Assembly: GCA_002286715.1 (NCBI GenBank)
Contig: NSJX01000054.1
Coordinates: forward strand, 62,001 to 126,000
Length of the DNA: 64,000 bases
From: Dentipellis sp. KUC8613
Lineage: Eukaryota > Basidiomycota > Agaricomycetes > Russulales > Hericiaceae
Reading direction: 5' to 3'
The notes under the pieces are model-generated. The model saw only the letters and a program-made list of their open reading frames with translations. It was not told the origin of the DNA and did not search any database. Shown here one piece after another: positions 22,551 to 34,489 of the stretch; position 1 is the stretch's first letter; each line of letters begins with the position of its first letter. The position numbers and the translations under genes are program-made.

Positions 22551-22668
22551 GTGTTTTGTTTTGTTTTTGTTCTTGTACGTTTTGTTCTTGTCTCGTTCGC
22601 GGTTGTGCTGTCTCGTTCTCGTGTCTCGTGTCTCGCTGTGTCGTGTCGTTCTCGTATCGTCTCTTGCC
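22551..22668 (+). repeat. T-rich, TCTCGT-repeat 3' flank of gene B
   Basis: GTTTTGTTTTGTTTTTG is followed by repeated GTCTCGT/GTCTCGC units, as after gene A. It begins about 200 bp past the stop. Confidence 0.7.
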
Positions 22669-22986
22669 GTACTGACTTCGTCTTACGGTACTGTCTCGTC
22701 TAGCTATCTGTCCCATCTGTTCTCAGGAAGCTATCTACCTTAGTGGTTCTGTTGTCTCCGCATCGTCTTGTATATAGCTCTGTACTTGTGTTGTGTCAAA
22801 GGCTCTGTCCGAATGTACCTTGCTCTGCTCCTCTCCTCTCCTTCCCCAGCGTGTGTCTTCAGTCCTCGTCCGATCGCCCGCACGGCTAGTACAAAAGCAA
22901 AGCAACTCAATAGCTCGATCTATCCACGCACTACATGGTACAGTAAAGCATAAACTAATACTAATGTGTAGTCCGCGCCTGCACGC

Positions 22987-25900
22987 CTAGCGTGTGCTCC
23001 TCTTCCTCCCCAACAGCTCCCCAAGCTTCACCGCAGCCGCGCCATGCCTCAACGTCGGCGGCGGCGGCATCCTGTCCTTCCCATCCTCCTGCCCGTGCCC
23101 ATTCCCATTCCCATTCCCCTGCGCCTCCTGCCCGTGGCCCCTATGCGCGCGCGAGCTGCGCCCGCCAAGGACGAGCGAGAAGCGCTTCGCGAGGCCCTCG
23201 CCGGACGTGTTCGGGCGCGCGGTGACGGGCGCGGTGTGCAGCCCGACGGCGGGCATCGAGAAGCGCTTGTGCCGGCGCGCGGTGTCCTCGCGGCGCGCGT
23301 GCGCGCGCGGCGTCGGCGGGCGGCTGTCGTCGTGCGAGGACTGCGACGGCGAGCACGAGAGCGCGGTCGGCGACTGCGGGAACTCGTGCGCGGCGCTGGA
23401 CGGCGAGAGGTACGCCGTGTCGAGCGTCGAGGAGCCCGTGCGCACGGAGAAGTGCGAGCCTGCGGGGCTGGGGAGCGGGAGGTCGATGGCGCCGTTCTCG
23501 TGACTGTTGCCGTTCCTGTTCTCGTGCCCGTTGCCGTTGTTGTTGTTAGCTTCGCCCTTGCGCGCGTGCCCGTGGAAGTCCTCGAGGATCTGGTGGAACG
23601 AGCGCGGGCGCGACGGCGGCTTGACGCGGATGACCGGGCGCGGGGGCGTGCCGCCCCCGCTGCCATTCCCACCGCAGTCGTCGAACTCGGCAGGCGTGGG
23701 CGCGTCGTCGATGCGCGAGAGTGCGCGCTTGGGCCCGAGGTCGATGGCCATGAGGGCCGACGCTGGGCGCGGCCGCGCGCCGGGCATGGCGAGCGCGGGC
23801 ATGGACTGCCATGAGGGGAAGCCGGTGAGGGTGAAGGTCGGAGGGGGGACGTGCGGGGAGGCGGACGGGTCGATGATGGGGAAGACGGTCTCGTAGCAGG
23901 CGTCGCAGGCGCGGGCGGGCTTGCTTGCGTCTTTGCTGTCCCGGGCGTCGGGGTCTGAGATAAAGAATGTCTGCGGTGCAGATGTTTGAGTTAGAGGACG
24001 AGGATAGATGATGCGAGTACTCACGCTACCCGAACAACTAGCGCAGACACACCGTCCACAGAGCCGGCAGTGGTGCCGTCTCCTGCGCCAGCCAAACGTG
24101 CGCGCACACCGCATGCAGCTCTCCGTCTTTCCATCCGGTATCCACACAGGCGGGACGAAGTGCTCGACCTTCCCGCGCTTCGGCTTCTGGTCGTCCTCTT
24201 CTGGGAGATGCGGCAGCGCCTGCAGCATGCGCCGGATGTGCTGGTTCGATGCGGACGAGGTGAGCGTCGAGTTCGGGTGCGTCGCGTTCAAGGAGACGAG
24301 GAGCGCCGCCTTTGCGTTCCGGATCGCCGTGCTCCACTCTTCGCGCTCTTCGGGACCCGCTACAGAAAGAACAATCAGCACGCACATTCATGCGCGACGG
24401 ATACCACGACGCACCAGCATACACCGCGAACGACCCCTCAGGACTCAAAATCTCGAAGCGCGTCTCCTCCCCGGGACTGACCACCACCTCGACATCAACC
24501 AGCTCCGCCTTGCCCTTGAACCACCACTTCTCCTCGCCCGTGCCACTGCTCGCCTGGCGCTTCTTCGGGCGCGCGGGGCTGCGCGCCTGACTCCGCTTCG
24601 CCGACGGCGGAGACGAGGGCGAAGGTAATGGGGAAGAGTTGCGCATGCGCTCGCTGAGCGCGCTCAGCTCCGCCTCGCTGCGGCTCCGCGACCGGAGCAT
24701 CTGCGGGCGGCCGTGCGGGCGGCCCTTGCCATTGGGCCCACCCCCGCCCGCGCCCCCTCCCGCGTTCCCGCCGGCCATCCAGTCCCAGCGCTCGGCGAGC
24801 TCGCCGTCGCCGCGGTCGAGGTTGGCGAGCCAGATGAGGCAGTCGGAGAAGAGGAGGAACTCGCGCTCCTTGGGGAGCGAGGAGCGCTCGAACTGGAGGA
24901 GCGTGCCGCGCTTGAGGAAGGTGCGCCCCGGCGAGATGAGCTGGAAGGGCAGGTTCGGCGTGCTGCGCTGCAGCGAGAGGAGCGCGAGCGTCTGTGCGTG
25001 CGTGTTGAGGGACGAGTTGAGCGAGATGGTGACTGTGTGCGCGCGCGGGGCATGAGTACGGATGCAGACATGGGATCGGAGTGGGCGTGCTTACTCTTCG
25101 AGACGAGCGAGTGCGCGGCCATCAGGGCTTGGCACTCGGGGTCGTCTGGGTCGGTGCAGTTGATGAGGTCTTTCAGGAGCAGGAGGTAGCGCGGACAGCG
25201 CTGCACGATCGTGAGCAGCCAGTCGCGCAGCTTGAGCTTGCCGCAGCGCGGATCGGCTTCCTGCTTCGCGACGAATGCCGAGAAGACGGCGTTCGAGTTG
25301 AGCAGGCCCGTGAGGGAGGAGATGGATTCGTGGAAGGATGTGACAAAGGGCGTGTAAAGAGATAAATACGGGAAATGCGAAAGCAGAACGGGAGACAGGG
25401 GAACAGGAGGTTGAGATTGAGACTGAGATTGAGATTGAGATGATGCGAGATTGTCTTGGTTCGTAGATGTGGTATTGGGAGATGATGGATGCAAGTGTTC
25501 TGTCAATGATGAGAAAAAGGAGCGATGAAAGTTCCAGATGTCTATGAAGTTGGAGAAGACGGATGTGAGTTCTGCTCGATCGAGCAATGGCTGTGGGGTA
25601 TCCAAGGCGGCGATGATGGGGGTCAAGAAGTGCTGCGAAGCGCAGCGTCAGAGGTAAAGGCTCAAGGAAGGCTGAGAAGCCGTACCGAGTAGATGAGATC
25701 CAAGCCCTGGACGTATGTACGCTCGGTCTCGTAGAACTCTTCAATAACCTTGGCCCGCTTTGCAAGTTTCGCCTCATTGACCGGGCGCACTTCCCTCTTG
25801 CGGTGCACCTTCTTCTGTGGTTCCATTGAAGAAGGTCGTGACCGGGATTTCTTGCTCGGACTCTTATTGACGGCAGACGTCGGAGCGCCCGACGCGTTGC

Positions 25901-26021
25901 CCTCTTCCGGCAGTGAGTCGAATGACGCCATGCTCACCACCGACTGCCGATTCAGCTGACTCGGCGCAGAGGGCAAGGAGATGCGTCGGAAGGGAAGATG
26001 CGGTGGTCGTGCGTGCTGCAT
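22987..26021 (-). CDS. Rho-family GTP exchange factor with DH, PH and FYVE domains (FGD/Don1-like)
   Basis: A predicted activator of Cdc42/Rho GTPases on phosphoinositide-bearing membranes. Exons: 25686-26021, 25095-25632, 24415-25032, 24025-24359 and 22987-23970, giving 936 residues from this ATG. The DH domain starts near residue 88 (KVIEEFYETERTY) and includes the conserved PRYLLLLKDL. The PH domain follows (about 300-520) with a long basic/Ser insertion and ends in the usual REEWSTAI helix. The FYVE finger has all three signatures: WIPD, RRHHCR and RAC in place of RVC. The 300-residue tail is Ser/Pro-rich with an Asn/Gly/His run. The domain order recalls animal FGD proteins and Ustilago Don1, a Cdc42 exchange factor for cell separation. 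The N-terminus may extend upstream: the frame stays open to about 26110 and an acceptor-like site follows. Confidence 0.9.
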
Positions 26022-27559
26022 GTACGACGTGGGAGGTACAGAGGACGAAGGATCGGTAGACGGGAAGTCAACCAGTGACGGTGGAGCCAGAGTGCTGCCT
26101 GCGCCGGGTAAACTTGAGCATCTGCATACTTATCAATTGTACGGGGGCATGAAACGCACCGGACGCCATGACAGTATGATTACGGCCAGAGTGGGAGAGA
26201 AAGACGAGTGGACGTGGGTATCGACGTTGGCGAGAGCTCGGAGGTGTTCGCGTCGGGTCTAAATCAGCGTCGCTGCCAGTCCGCCACCGAATCCCAGAAA
26301 GGAAACCGGTCAGATGCCCCGCCTGCGCCAAGTCCGCGGGCGCCCTCTGCAGCAGAACCGCACAGTCGCGCTCGAACTCAGGAGCGCCGTGCTGTGACGA
26401 GCGTGAAAAGAAGAACGCGCCCATGTGCGACATCTCCTCGTACAGACACACCGCTGGAGCTCCTGAGCATGATCCTCGCGCGCGCGAAAGGAGCGTCTGT
26501 GAATCTTGCTGTTGGCTCCAGGCTCCTGGCAATTCACCAGAGCACGGAAGGTGAGCGGGATAGATGTCACTAGCATCTGATACATCACTCAGAGCACCCG
26601 GCACGAACCAGTCTCACGCGTGGCCCGTTTTGGTTTCTCCGTTCTTCTGGTCTCCGAAAATGAATGGATTAAGGAGCATCTGAGCAGTGCAACAGTGTAT
26701 CCGCTCACCGTACCCGGAGGACTCGTTGCCGCGACTTCCATAGACAGACATATATGCGTGTGTCGAAGACAGCAGCATATAGTCGGCATAGAAGGTTTGA
26801 TCTAGTACATTTACCCCACAGGCCGCGTTCCATTGCAGTGGACCGATCTACTCGGAGTCAGAGACTTCGTCGCTTCGATGGCAGCCTTTCTCCACGAGGT
26901 TGAACTTGAACACCTTCATCCAAAAAAGCCAGTTGTGCCTCTCCGATAACTGGCGGCAAGAAGCGCTCGCCATTCCTGGCCGTGATTGTCGCTGTAGCGG
27001 CATAGAAAATATAAAAAAGTGGTGTAGAGAGATACGAAGACGTTATAAGCACTTTTTGAGTGGATTTTCACCGCTGCTGAAGGTGATTGAGGCGAGTAAA
27101 TGGAGGGAGGGAGGAGGAAGAGCAGAGCGCGACGCGTTCCGAAAAGTCGCGTCATCCACGTGATGCGGGGAAATAAGCTCGGAAGCACGTGTATCCGGCG
27201 GGCGCTAAACCTGCCGAGCTCCCTTTTAATCCACGCCCACTTGTTGTGCTTCACCTCTTTCCTTCGTTGCATTGCACTGACATCTCATGCGTATTAAATC
27301 CAGTGTAGATGCTTGTCTACCATGGGCTTTGTTCTCGGACTCTTCAGCTCGCCCGCACCCCTCTAGAAAGATGGCCCGTGGTCATATGCTACGTCGAAGC
27401 ATATGATCCCTTCTCGCAATTGATGCACTGAAGGCTTGGAAGCTCGCTTCGTGACCCAGGGCACAAATCACGTCCCTGAGAAATTCAGCACCTTCTGTAA
27501 GCCCATAAAGCCTCTCGCGCAACATCCGGCCGCGGTGTCGAGATCCCCCAGGAATCACG
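26022..27559. other. 1.5 kb intergenic stretch
   Basis: No gene is supported. Part of 26022-26110 may be a 5' coding extension of the RhoGEF. Two CACGTG motifs (27157-27162 and 27186-27191) lie about 370-400 bp before the next gene and could be bHLH sites. Confidence 0.45.
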
Positions 27560-28396
27560 ATGCAGTTCAGCAGCCTCGCGTCCTCCTTCGCTCTCCTCTC
27601 TGCGCTCGCGCTCGCTCTGCTCGACTTCGGCACGGGGTCGGTGCTCGCAGCTCCGGCGGCGGCTGCGTCTGCCAGTGCGCCTCTGCCGGATGGGTTTGAC
27701 CTCGGGGAGATTCTGAACTTGCTGGGCGTGGACCTTGTCCAGCATATCAATGTGTTCATCACGGTGCGTGCGTTATTTGATGACGCGTTTGACGCGTGTA
27801 GTGTGCTCATGAGAGCCTCGGCATACTTCTGGGGTGTATAGCTCGACACTTTGATCACGAACCTCGTCTCGTACGTCCATTGCGTACCTCTCATGCAGCA
27901 ACTTACCCACACGACGTATGCACCAGTGTCAACTTCACCGGTACGTCCGCGCACCATCTCACCCAATTCTCCATTCATTCCAATCCCCTCCGACTGCAGT
28001 CAAGAACCCCCTCCCCTTCGAAATCACCATCGACCACGCAACGACCGACGCAGGCGTGAACGGCACGATCTACTCGCACTTCGACCAGCCGTTCACGACC
28101 TTCGTCGTCCCCGCCCTCGGCACCGCGAACAGCGGCACCTTCGGGAACGTCACGCTCACGCAGGGCGCGATCGCGTCGCTGCCGATCATCCCGCTTGAGG
28201 AGCTGGATATTCTGAATGCGGATGTGCAAGTCAGGTGCGAGGGTTTCTACAGATTTCAGATGTTAGGTGCAGGATTGAGCTAATGGTGGTGGTGCGGTGT
28301 AGGGTTGCTACGATCAAGGGCAAGCTGGGTATTCCGATTCCGTTGGATGGGATCAAGCAGACGAACGTTAGCACGACGTACGTGACGATGTACTAG
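27560..28396 (+). CDS. small secreted protein of unknown function
   Basis: A 191-residue protein with exons 27560-27763, 27842-27870, 27927-27940, 28000-28234 and 28303-28396. The third exon is only 14 bp and is accepted because it alone keeps the frame and joins ITNLVS to VNFTVKNPLPFEI. An N-terminal hydrophobic segment with an Ala-rich cleavage region (about 1-35) indicates secretion. The rest is a beta-rich domain (FTTFVVPALGTANSGT, GKLGIPIPLDGIKQTNV), with several N-glycosylation sequons. Similar secreted proteins without assigned function occur in other agaricomycetes, as far as I recognise the motifs. Confidence 0.8.
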
Positions 28397-28866
28397 CTCT
28401 GCTTTGGACTCTAGATAATGATGTTATTTTTCCAGGTATTCACTTGCTCTTTCATGAACTCCGAACACAAGTCAAGAAGCACATACTACTTACCTTTGGT
28501 TTGCGCGTGATGATATATTTTATCGTTCATTTGGGAGATCTTGCTTCAGTTCAGCTTCTTGGAGGGGTGATACCCTTGTATACGGGGCGCTGATGATCGT
28601 GGAATTGAAACGGTGACGACTCACATTTGAATAAACAAATTCTTCTGGATTGTAATCAAGACACCATAATCTGCCAACAACATCGTTCTCGACTTACGAG
28701 TATTCACAAAATACAAAGCTACGCTCTTCGCGAACGTGGCCTGGACGCGAGCCCGCCGCAGCGCGTTATTTGCACGTATTTGGCCTACTGTACAGTTGCC
28801 CCAAGCCACCGACGCTCAATGCGGCAACATAAGCGCCCGCCGTCCTCACCCGCACAATCCTCTACC

Positions 28867-29979
28867 ATGTCCAACGACCTCGAGTGGCTCCTCGTCCGCG
28901 TACGTCCCCTACCCCCCGCGCCGCCTGCGCGCCGGTCGCACTGACGCTTTTCCCGCATTTTTGGCGCGCCCTGGAGTGCAGAAGTCCAACTCCTTCATTG
29001 TGAAGCGGGTTGCGGAGGGCCCGATCTTCACCAAGGAGCCCGTGAGTCACCCTATGTCCTACTCTCGGTATGCGAAAGGAGCGGGCGAGCTGATGCGTGT
29101 GTTGTGCGCAGGGCAACCTCACCAACATCCACTCGCACAAGTACTCCGGTATCGCTAACGCGAAGGTGCGTTTCTCCTACCATCACGCTGGAGAGAAAGG
29201 GACAGAGACTGATATTTACCGGTGCGCTCTCAGACCGTCGACGTGCGCGCGACCCCCGCCGGCATCGCCATCACCCACCGCAAGGCCAAGGCCTCGCCGC
29301 AGGCCGTCCGCGCCGCCCGCGCGACCACCGTCATCCGCCCCCGCACCGGCCCCCGCCGCGCCCTCGGCATCGCCGCCCGCACCGCGAAGCGCGGCTACCG
29401 CCCCGACCTCCGCGCTGTGAGCCATTCTCCCCCCTCCTCCCCTTATTCTATATCTGCCTTCCCCCCCTTTCTGCTCTTCCGCCTCCTTTCTGCCCTTCCG
29501 CCCCCTTTCTATTTTCGCTTTCTGTTCGTAGTTTTGTTTGGATACGGATATGGATACGGACACGGGTACCGGGGCCCGGAAGACGCACTCTCGTTAGAAC
29601 CCACTGGATGCGCCGCGAGGCCAATGAAGGATGGGCGTGGACACGTTTGCAAGAGAAATCCCAGTCCGGGCGGGCCGATCAAACTCGCCCGGATAACTCG
29701 CCTACGCTATGGGACGGCGTTCGGTCGCCCGACGCGCATGTCCCACGAACTGGTGATGACATACGATACCATTACCGCTACTTGTCGTTCTCTTCTTGTC
29801 TTTTTTATTTTCTTTTGCGGTTTATGGACTGGTTGAGCGGCATACTGACTGGTCCGCGTTGCTCCCACCCGCAGGCCACGCTCGCGCGCGTCTCCGCCCT
29901 CGTCGCGGCGCAAAAGGATCCCAAGGAGGCTCCGCCCAAGAAGCTGAGGGGGAAGAAGGCCCACCTCGGCTTGGTTTAG
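28867..29979 (+). CDS. RPL28: 60S ribosomal protein eL28
   Basis: A large-subunit ribosomal protein of 144 residues. Exons: 28867-28899, 28982-29041, 29112-29165, 29234-29416 and 29875-29979. The start MSNDLEWLLVR, KSNSFIVKR, FTKEPGNLTNIHSHKYSG and a basic C-terminus are typical of eukaryotic eL28. The last intron is 458 bp, far longer than the 45-80 bp elsewhere, and starts with a pyrimidine-rich tract. Host introns of ribosomal protein genes often carry snoRNAs; a weak C/D-like pair is discussed under findings. Confidence 0.96.
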
Positions 29980-30321
29980 AGCCACTGTATCACGCCCCGC
30001 TTTCGTTGTTTTCGCCTTCATGACCGCAGAGAATATGTGCATGCAATATGATCATGACATATGTCGATGTCCAGCACTCTTGATGAGCGTGTGTAAGTGA
30101 GGGCGACGGCCTCGATGCGAGATTATGGTGCGCTTTTGTGGTGACAATGTTCGGTTCAGCAATGAGCACAATGGCCAGTACAAGATATGGCTATGGTACA
30201 GATATTCAGGGTACAGTAAAAGTACATCGCTCGCGCCGTCCTTATCCTACATTCTTCTCCTTCGCGCCTTCAAATTCTTCCCAAATCCAGACACTTCGAC
30301 TTCCCCGCACCCGCACCCGCA

Positions 30322-30850
30322 TCAGATGAACGTCTTCTGCTCCGGCTGGAACATGCGCGCGCCGCCGTGGCCCATGTTCACATGGCCCCGCGGCGCCTTG
30401 CGCGGGCGGTTGTCGTCCGCCGTGCGCCGCGTCTTCTCGTACCGGAACGCCCCGTCGCGCGCGCTGTGCCGCCGCTCGCGCTTCGGCGGCTTCTCCTCCT
30501 CCTGCTCGTCGTTATCATCGTGATCGCTCTCCTCCTCGACCTGCCCGGCCGGCGCCGCCGGGCGCGGGTAGTCCGCCGGCGTGCCTGGCGAGGGGGCGTC
30601 GGCCGCCTCGCTGTCGCTGTGAGGCCGGTCACTGGCTCAGCTAGGGGTATTTTTGGATCGGAGAGTGGGAGGTGGACGGTGCGTACGTGGGCCCCTCTAC
30701 GCGGTGCTTGAAGCCCGAGGGCAGCGACATGCGGCGCCCGCCGACGCGCTCTACGATACGTCCGGTGTCAGCTGCTGATATTTACTAGTCGTGATGTTAG
30801 GAGTGTAGGTACGTACTGGCGGGTGGATGTTGGGTGGCGATGGCGGACAT
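30322..30850 (-). CDS. small charged protein of unknown function
   Basis: A 142-residue protein with exons 30817-30850, 30687-30771 and 30322-30631. The spliced N-terminal half reads IVERVGGRRMSLPSGFKH. The second half is acidic then basic (EEESDHDDNDEQEEEK, KAPRGHVNMGHGG) and ends in MFQPEQKTFI. There is no signal peptide or membrane helix. Both introns fit GT-AG and keep one frame from an ATG that lies about 65 bp downstream of a TATATATA box. I do not recognise the family; the composition suggests a disordered nucleic-acid- or chaperone-associated protein, which is only a guess. Confidence 0.7.
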
Positions 30851-30911
30851 GGTATGGTACGGTACAGATAGTGGTGTGGTAGGAATCGGAGGGCGCAAGA
30901 TGGCGGGCCAT

Positions 30912-30921
30912 GGTATATATA
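30912..30921 (-). promoter_or_regulatory. TATA box of the gene at 30322-30850
   Basis: GGTATATATAGG lies about 65 bp upstream of the minus-strand ATG. Confidence 0.55.
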
Positions 30922-31356
30922 GGCTCGCCTGGGTAATGCCTCGGCCTGGCCGTGCGGTGGAGTCCGTCTTGACTACATACAGGAAACTGAATTGAATCGA
31001 GTGCGGGGAAATGGAGGTCACGCGGGCGCCTATGGGTGTGTGTCACGTGGGCATGACGCGGGGATAGGCGCGCGTTGATGCTTGGGCGCGACCTTGCCTG
31101 GCTTGCCGTTACTGTGTATTCGACCAACTCTTCAACTTCAACCTTGTCGTCGCGCGGATACCCTGCTCGCATAAATTCAGGCTAACGTGTAAACGGAAAT
31201 ATAGGCAGCGTCTGACTCTCGCTTACTCTTATTGTCTTTGCTATTGTCAGGTGTCTCTGCCTATCGCGCCCAGCCGAAAGAAGACTCCGCAGCTGATCTT
31301 CTCCAAGTACGCGAGACGCGAGACTCGCACAACACAGCACCCTTCTCCTCACCACT

Positions 31357-33048
31357 ATGTCTCTTCTCGCTCGTATTGGCCCCAGCTCACAACCTGCGGG
31401 CCCAGCGCGGGAGGCAGGAGAGTTCGAACAAGGCAGTAGCAGACCGCGCAGTAGGAAACGCAAACGCATGGATCGGGAGAAAGAGGATGAAGAGCCTGTG
31501 CCGCTGGAGAAGCAGCTGCTCCATACGCCGTGGCTGGAAGACTTGGCCGTGTCGGAGGGCCAGAGCAAGGAGCAGAGGTAAGCATGGCCTCATCGCGTTC
31601 GCTGTGGGGTTGGTGAATTGACTGGTGACCGGCGCAGGCTGCACGACGAGATCGTCGCGTTTGCGCGATATATTTTGCCTACGCAGCACGAGATACGCGC
31701 CCGCGAGATCCTCGTATCGCGCATCCGCAGCGTGCTCACGCGCCGCTTCCGGAACAGCACCGTCAACGTCTACGGCAGCGTCAGCACGAACCTCTGTCTG
31801 CCTACCGGGTACGCCGCGCGCTCCTTCGTCTCACTCTCATCCAACATGTAACCATCAACAGCGACATCGACCTCGTCATCGACCTCCCCCACACCGACAC
31901 AGCCAAAGAAAAAGGCGACGCGCTCTTCCAGATCCGCGCAGCCCTCGCGCGCGCCGGGCTCGTCTCGCGCATCTTCGTCAACACGCGCCCGCGCGTGCCC
32001 GTGCTCACCATGGTCTCCTCCGCGGACACGGGCGCGCTCCCCGTCGACATCACCGTCAACGGCGCGGACGGCGTGCAGGCGATCGCGCTCGTGCAGGCGC
32101 ACCTCGTGCACCGGCCCGCGCTGCGCACGCTCGTGCTGCTGCTCAAGGCGTTGCTCGAGCGCCATGCGCTGCAGTCGGCCGCGACGGGCGGGCTGAGCAG
32201 CTATGCGCTGACGGCGATGGTGATTAGCATGCTGCAGGTGCGCGTCTGGTCCTTCCTCGCGGCGTTTCTCTCTGCGCCTTGGATTGCTTACCGTGTGGGC
32301 GACAGACGAACCCGATGGAGCGCACCGCCGAGGTCCTCGAGCGGCCGCTTGAGAGCAAGTCGTTCGGCACGCTCCTGCTCGACTTCCTCAAATACTACGC
32401 CGACGACTTCCCATACGAGACCTCCTGCATATCGGTGTCCTCAGGTGGACTGGTATCCAAGGAATCCAAAGGGTGGGGCGATGCGGCGCACGCGTACAAG
32501 CTCGCGGTCGAGTGCCTCGTGAATCCAGGTGAGCTTCTTTGCTTGTCCTTGGATGGAGGCCTGTGGGAGGCTGACGCGGGCGGTGGGGCGCAGAGAACGA
32601 CATCGCGAAGGCGACGGGCAAGATCCGCGCGGTGCGCGAGCTGTTTAGGGAGTCGCGTTCAGCGCTGGACACTGCGGATGTGGAGGCGACCAAGCATAAT
32701 ATCCTCGGCACTATCCTGCGGCTTCCACAGGAGGTGCGTCGCCCATACCCTTTCCCTTCCATCTTCCATCCGGTCCTGAATTGCTCACAGACACTCGACA
32801 ACCGCGAACGCCTCCGTCGACTCATGACGGCGTCTGGAAGCGATGACCGCGCGCCGCGAGCACAAGAGACGAACTACGCGTCCCAGAGAGCGAGTTATAG
32901 TTATGGATCCCAAGAGACGAGTTATACTAGTAGACGCAGCCAGCCGTACGACCGAGACGACCGATACCCCCGCTCGAGGCATGCGCTGCCTCCGCGACCC
33001 CAGGCGTCGTCGTATTCGGGCCCGTATCCGAAGCGGCCGAGGACGTGA
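31357..33048 (+). CDS. non-canonical poly(A) polymerase, Trf4/Cid14 type
   Basis: A nucleotidyltransferase that adds short tails to nuclear RNAs for exosome decay (TRAMP complex). Exons: 31357-31577, 31638-31808, 31862-32237, 32306-32528, 32594-32733 and 32791-33048, giving 462 residues. The catalytic core is complete: GSVSTNLCLPTG, then DIDLVID (first two metal-binding Asp) and LPVDITVN (third Asp). The central and PAP-associated regions follow (SSYALTAMVISMLQ, then NDIAKATGKI). The C-terminus is a Tyr/Ser/Arg-rich tail ending PKRPRT. A basic RSRKRKRM patch near residue 30 may be a nuclear signal. The PAP core and the spacing of the Asp triad make the family firm; assignment to Trf4 rather than another Cid1-family member is likely. 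Confidence 0.92.
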
Positions 33049-33430
33049 TGCGTGGTGGAATATGTACGTTGATACTTTTGTTTTGCATTGCATTGATATC
33101 CGTAGTGGCCGCGACGGCTTGCAATTGTACTGGATCGTGTAATTTTATTCTGCTTGTAGAGTCGGAGACGCAGACGCAGGAGCGGTCGCGTGCATCATTC
33201 AATTTTCAGTACACCGTACCGATCGCAGACGCGAAAACAGGATGCTTCCTTATACCAACAGCATTAATACAATAAGCGTACACTTAGCAGCAGCATCGAA
33301 GCCGAGCGAGGCGTGCGGCACATGAGTCGTTTTGCATACGGGCCATACACATGGTGCGGAATAAGTACCAGCAGACAGAGCGGGAGGGAAGTAAAGGAGA
33401 TGCGAGAGATGAGATACATGGTGCGGGCGT

Positions 33431-34223
33431 TTAATCCTCGTCCTCCTCCTCCTCGCCACCCTCCTCCTTCTTGGCGGCGGCGGCAGCGCGCTTGCGCTTG
33501 ACGCGGCCGGGGCGGCCTCCGCCGTACGGCGAGGTGAGCGCGAAGTCGATGTGCTTTTGGGAGTCGAGGCGGACGACGAACGAGGGCACGTTCACGATCT
33601 GCTTGCCGACGCTGCACGGGCACGGGTGGTCAGTACGCCAAGAAAATGCGTGGTGAAAAAGATGGAGAGGGTGGCGCACCGGATGTGGCGCTGGCGGATG
33701 AGGACACGCGCGTGGTGGATGGACTTGGCGAGCCCGCTCTTGAAGACCTGGGTCTGGAGACGGCGCTCCAAGAAGTCCTCGATCTTGAGCGCGAGCACGT
33801 AGTCGAGACGCATGCGGCTCTCGTCGAGCACGCCGATGCGCACGAGCCGGCGGATGAGGGCGTTGCCCTCGAAAAGGCGCTTGGGGTCCTTGTCGTCGAG
33901 CTTGAGGAGCTCACGCGCGGCACGGCGGATTTTGGAGAGGATGAGCGCGATGCGCCAGATCTCGCGCTTGTTGCGCAGGCCGTACTCGCCCGCGAGCTTC
34001 AGCTCGGCGTCGAGCCGCGCGGACTCGAACGGTCGGCGGGGGACCTTGTAGCTGCAGGGTTAAATGGGGCACGGCTTCAGTCAGCAACGTGTATCCCTCC
34101 ACATAGTGGATCTTGAGGTGTAAAAAACGCTCACGTCTTGCTGTGGTTCCTCGGGGCCCTGGGGGAGCGTCAACACATGCGTTCATTCACAAGAGAACGA
34201 TAGCGGGGGCATTACCTGGGCAT
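33431..34223 (-). CDS. RPS9: 40S ribosomal protein uS4 (S9)
   Basis: A small-subunit ribosomal protein of 194 residues. Exons: 34216-34223 (8 bp), 34135-34158, 33680-34051 and 33431-33611. The start [20 protein letters not shown] and [18 protein letters not shown] are near-invariant in eukaryotic uS4. The S4 RNA-binding segment has [13 protein letters not shown], and the C-terminus is basic then acidic ([22 protein letters not shown]). It is transcribed away from the eL21 gene, with 266 bp between the two start codons. Confidence 0.97.
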
Positions 34224-34489
34224 TTTGCGGAAGGAGTGCTTGAGGAGAGGGAGAGCCTTGACGAACGAGAAGAGCGGACGGCGGGGACTGCCGGGCGATA
34301 CACGCGTCTGCGAAAACAAGGTTTCAGCCACAACTGTAAAGCTGCCCGCCTCAGCCACCCGGCATCTGCCGCCGCGCCCAACCTTGCACGCTAGTACCGA
34401 CACCGCAGACGACACCCGCCCCCGACTAATATTGTGAGTCCGTTGCTGCCGTTGCTGTCGACGCACGCTGACCCAGCGCAGTCCTCAAG
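34224..34489. promoter_or_regulatory. shared divergent promoter of uS4 and eL21
   Basis: 266 bp separate two outward-facing ribosomal protein ATGs. On the eL21 side, GTGAGT at about 34434 and CAGCGCAG at about 34480 mark a likely 5'-UTR intron. No clear TATA box was seen. Confidence 0.6.

Noticed and set aside
23044..24628. Long plus-strand open frames opposite the RhoGEF
   Set aside because: Antisense of confirmed PH and FYVE coding sequence; Arg/Ala-rich with no domain.
26068..26604. Minus-strand frame upstream of the RhoGEF as its N-terminal exon
   Set aside because: It is out of frame with the DH exon and no GT-AG join in the correct phase was found.
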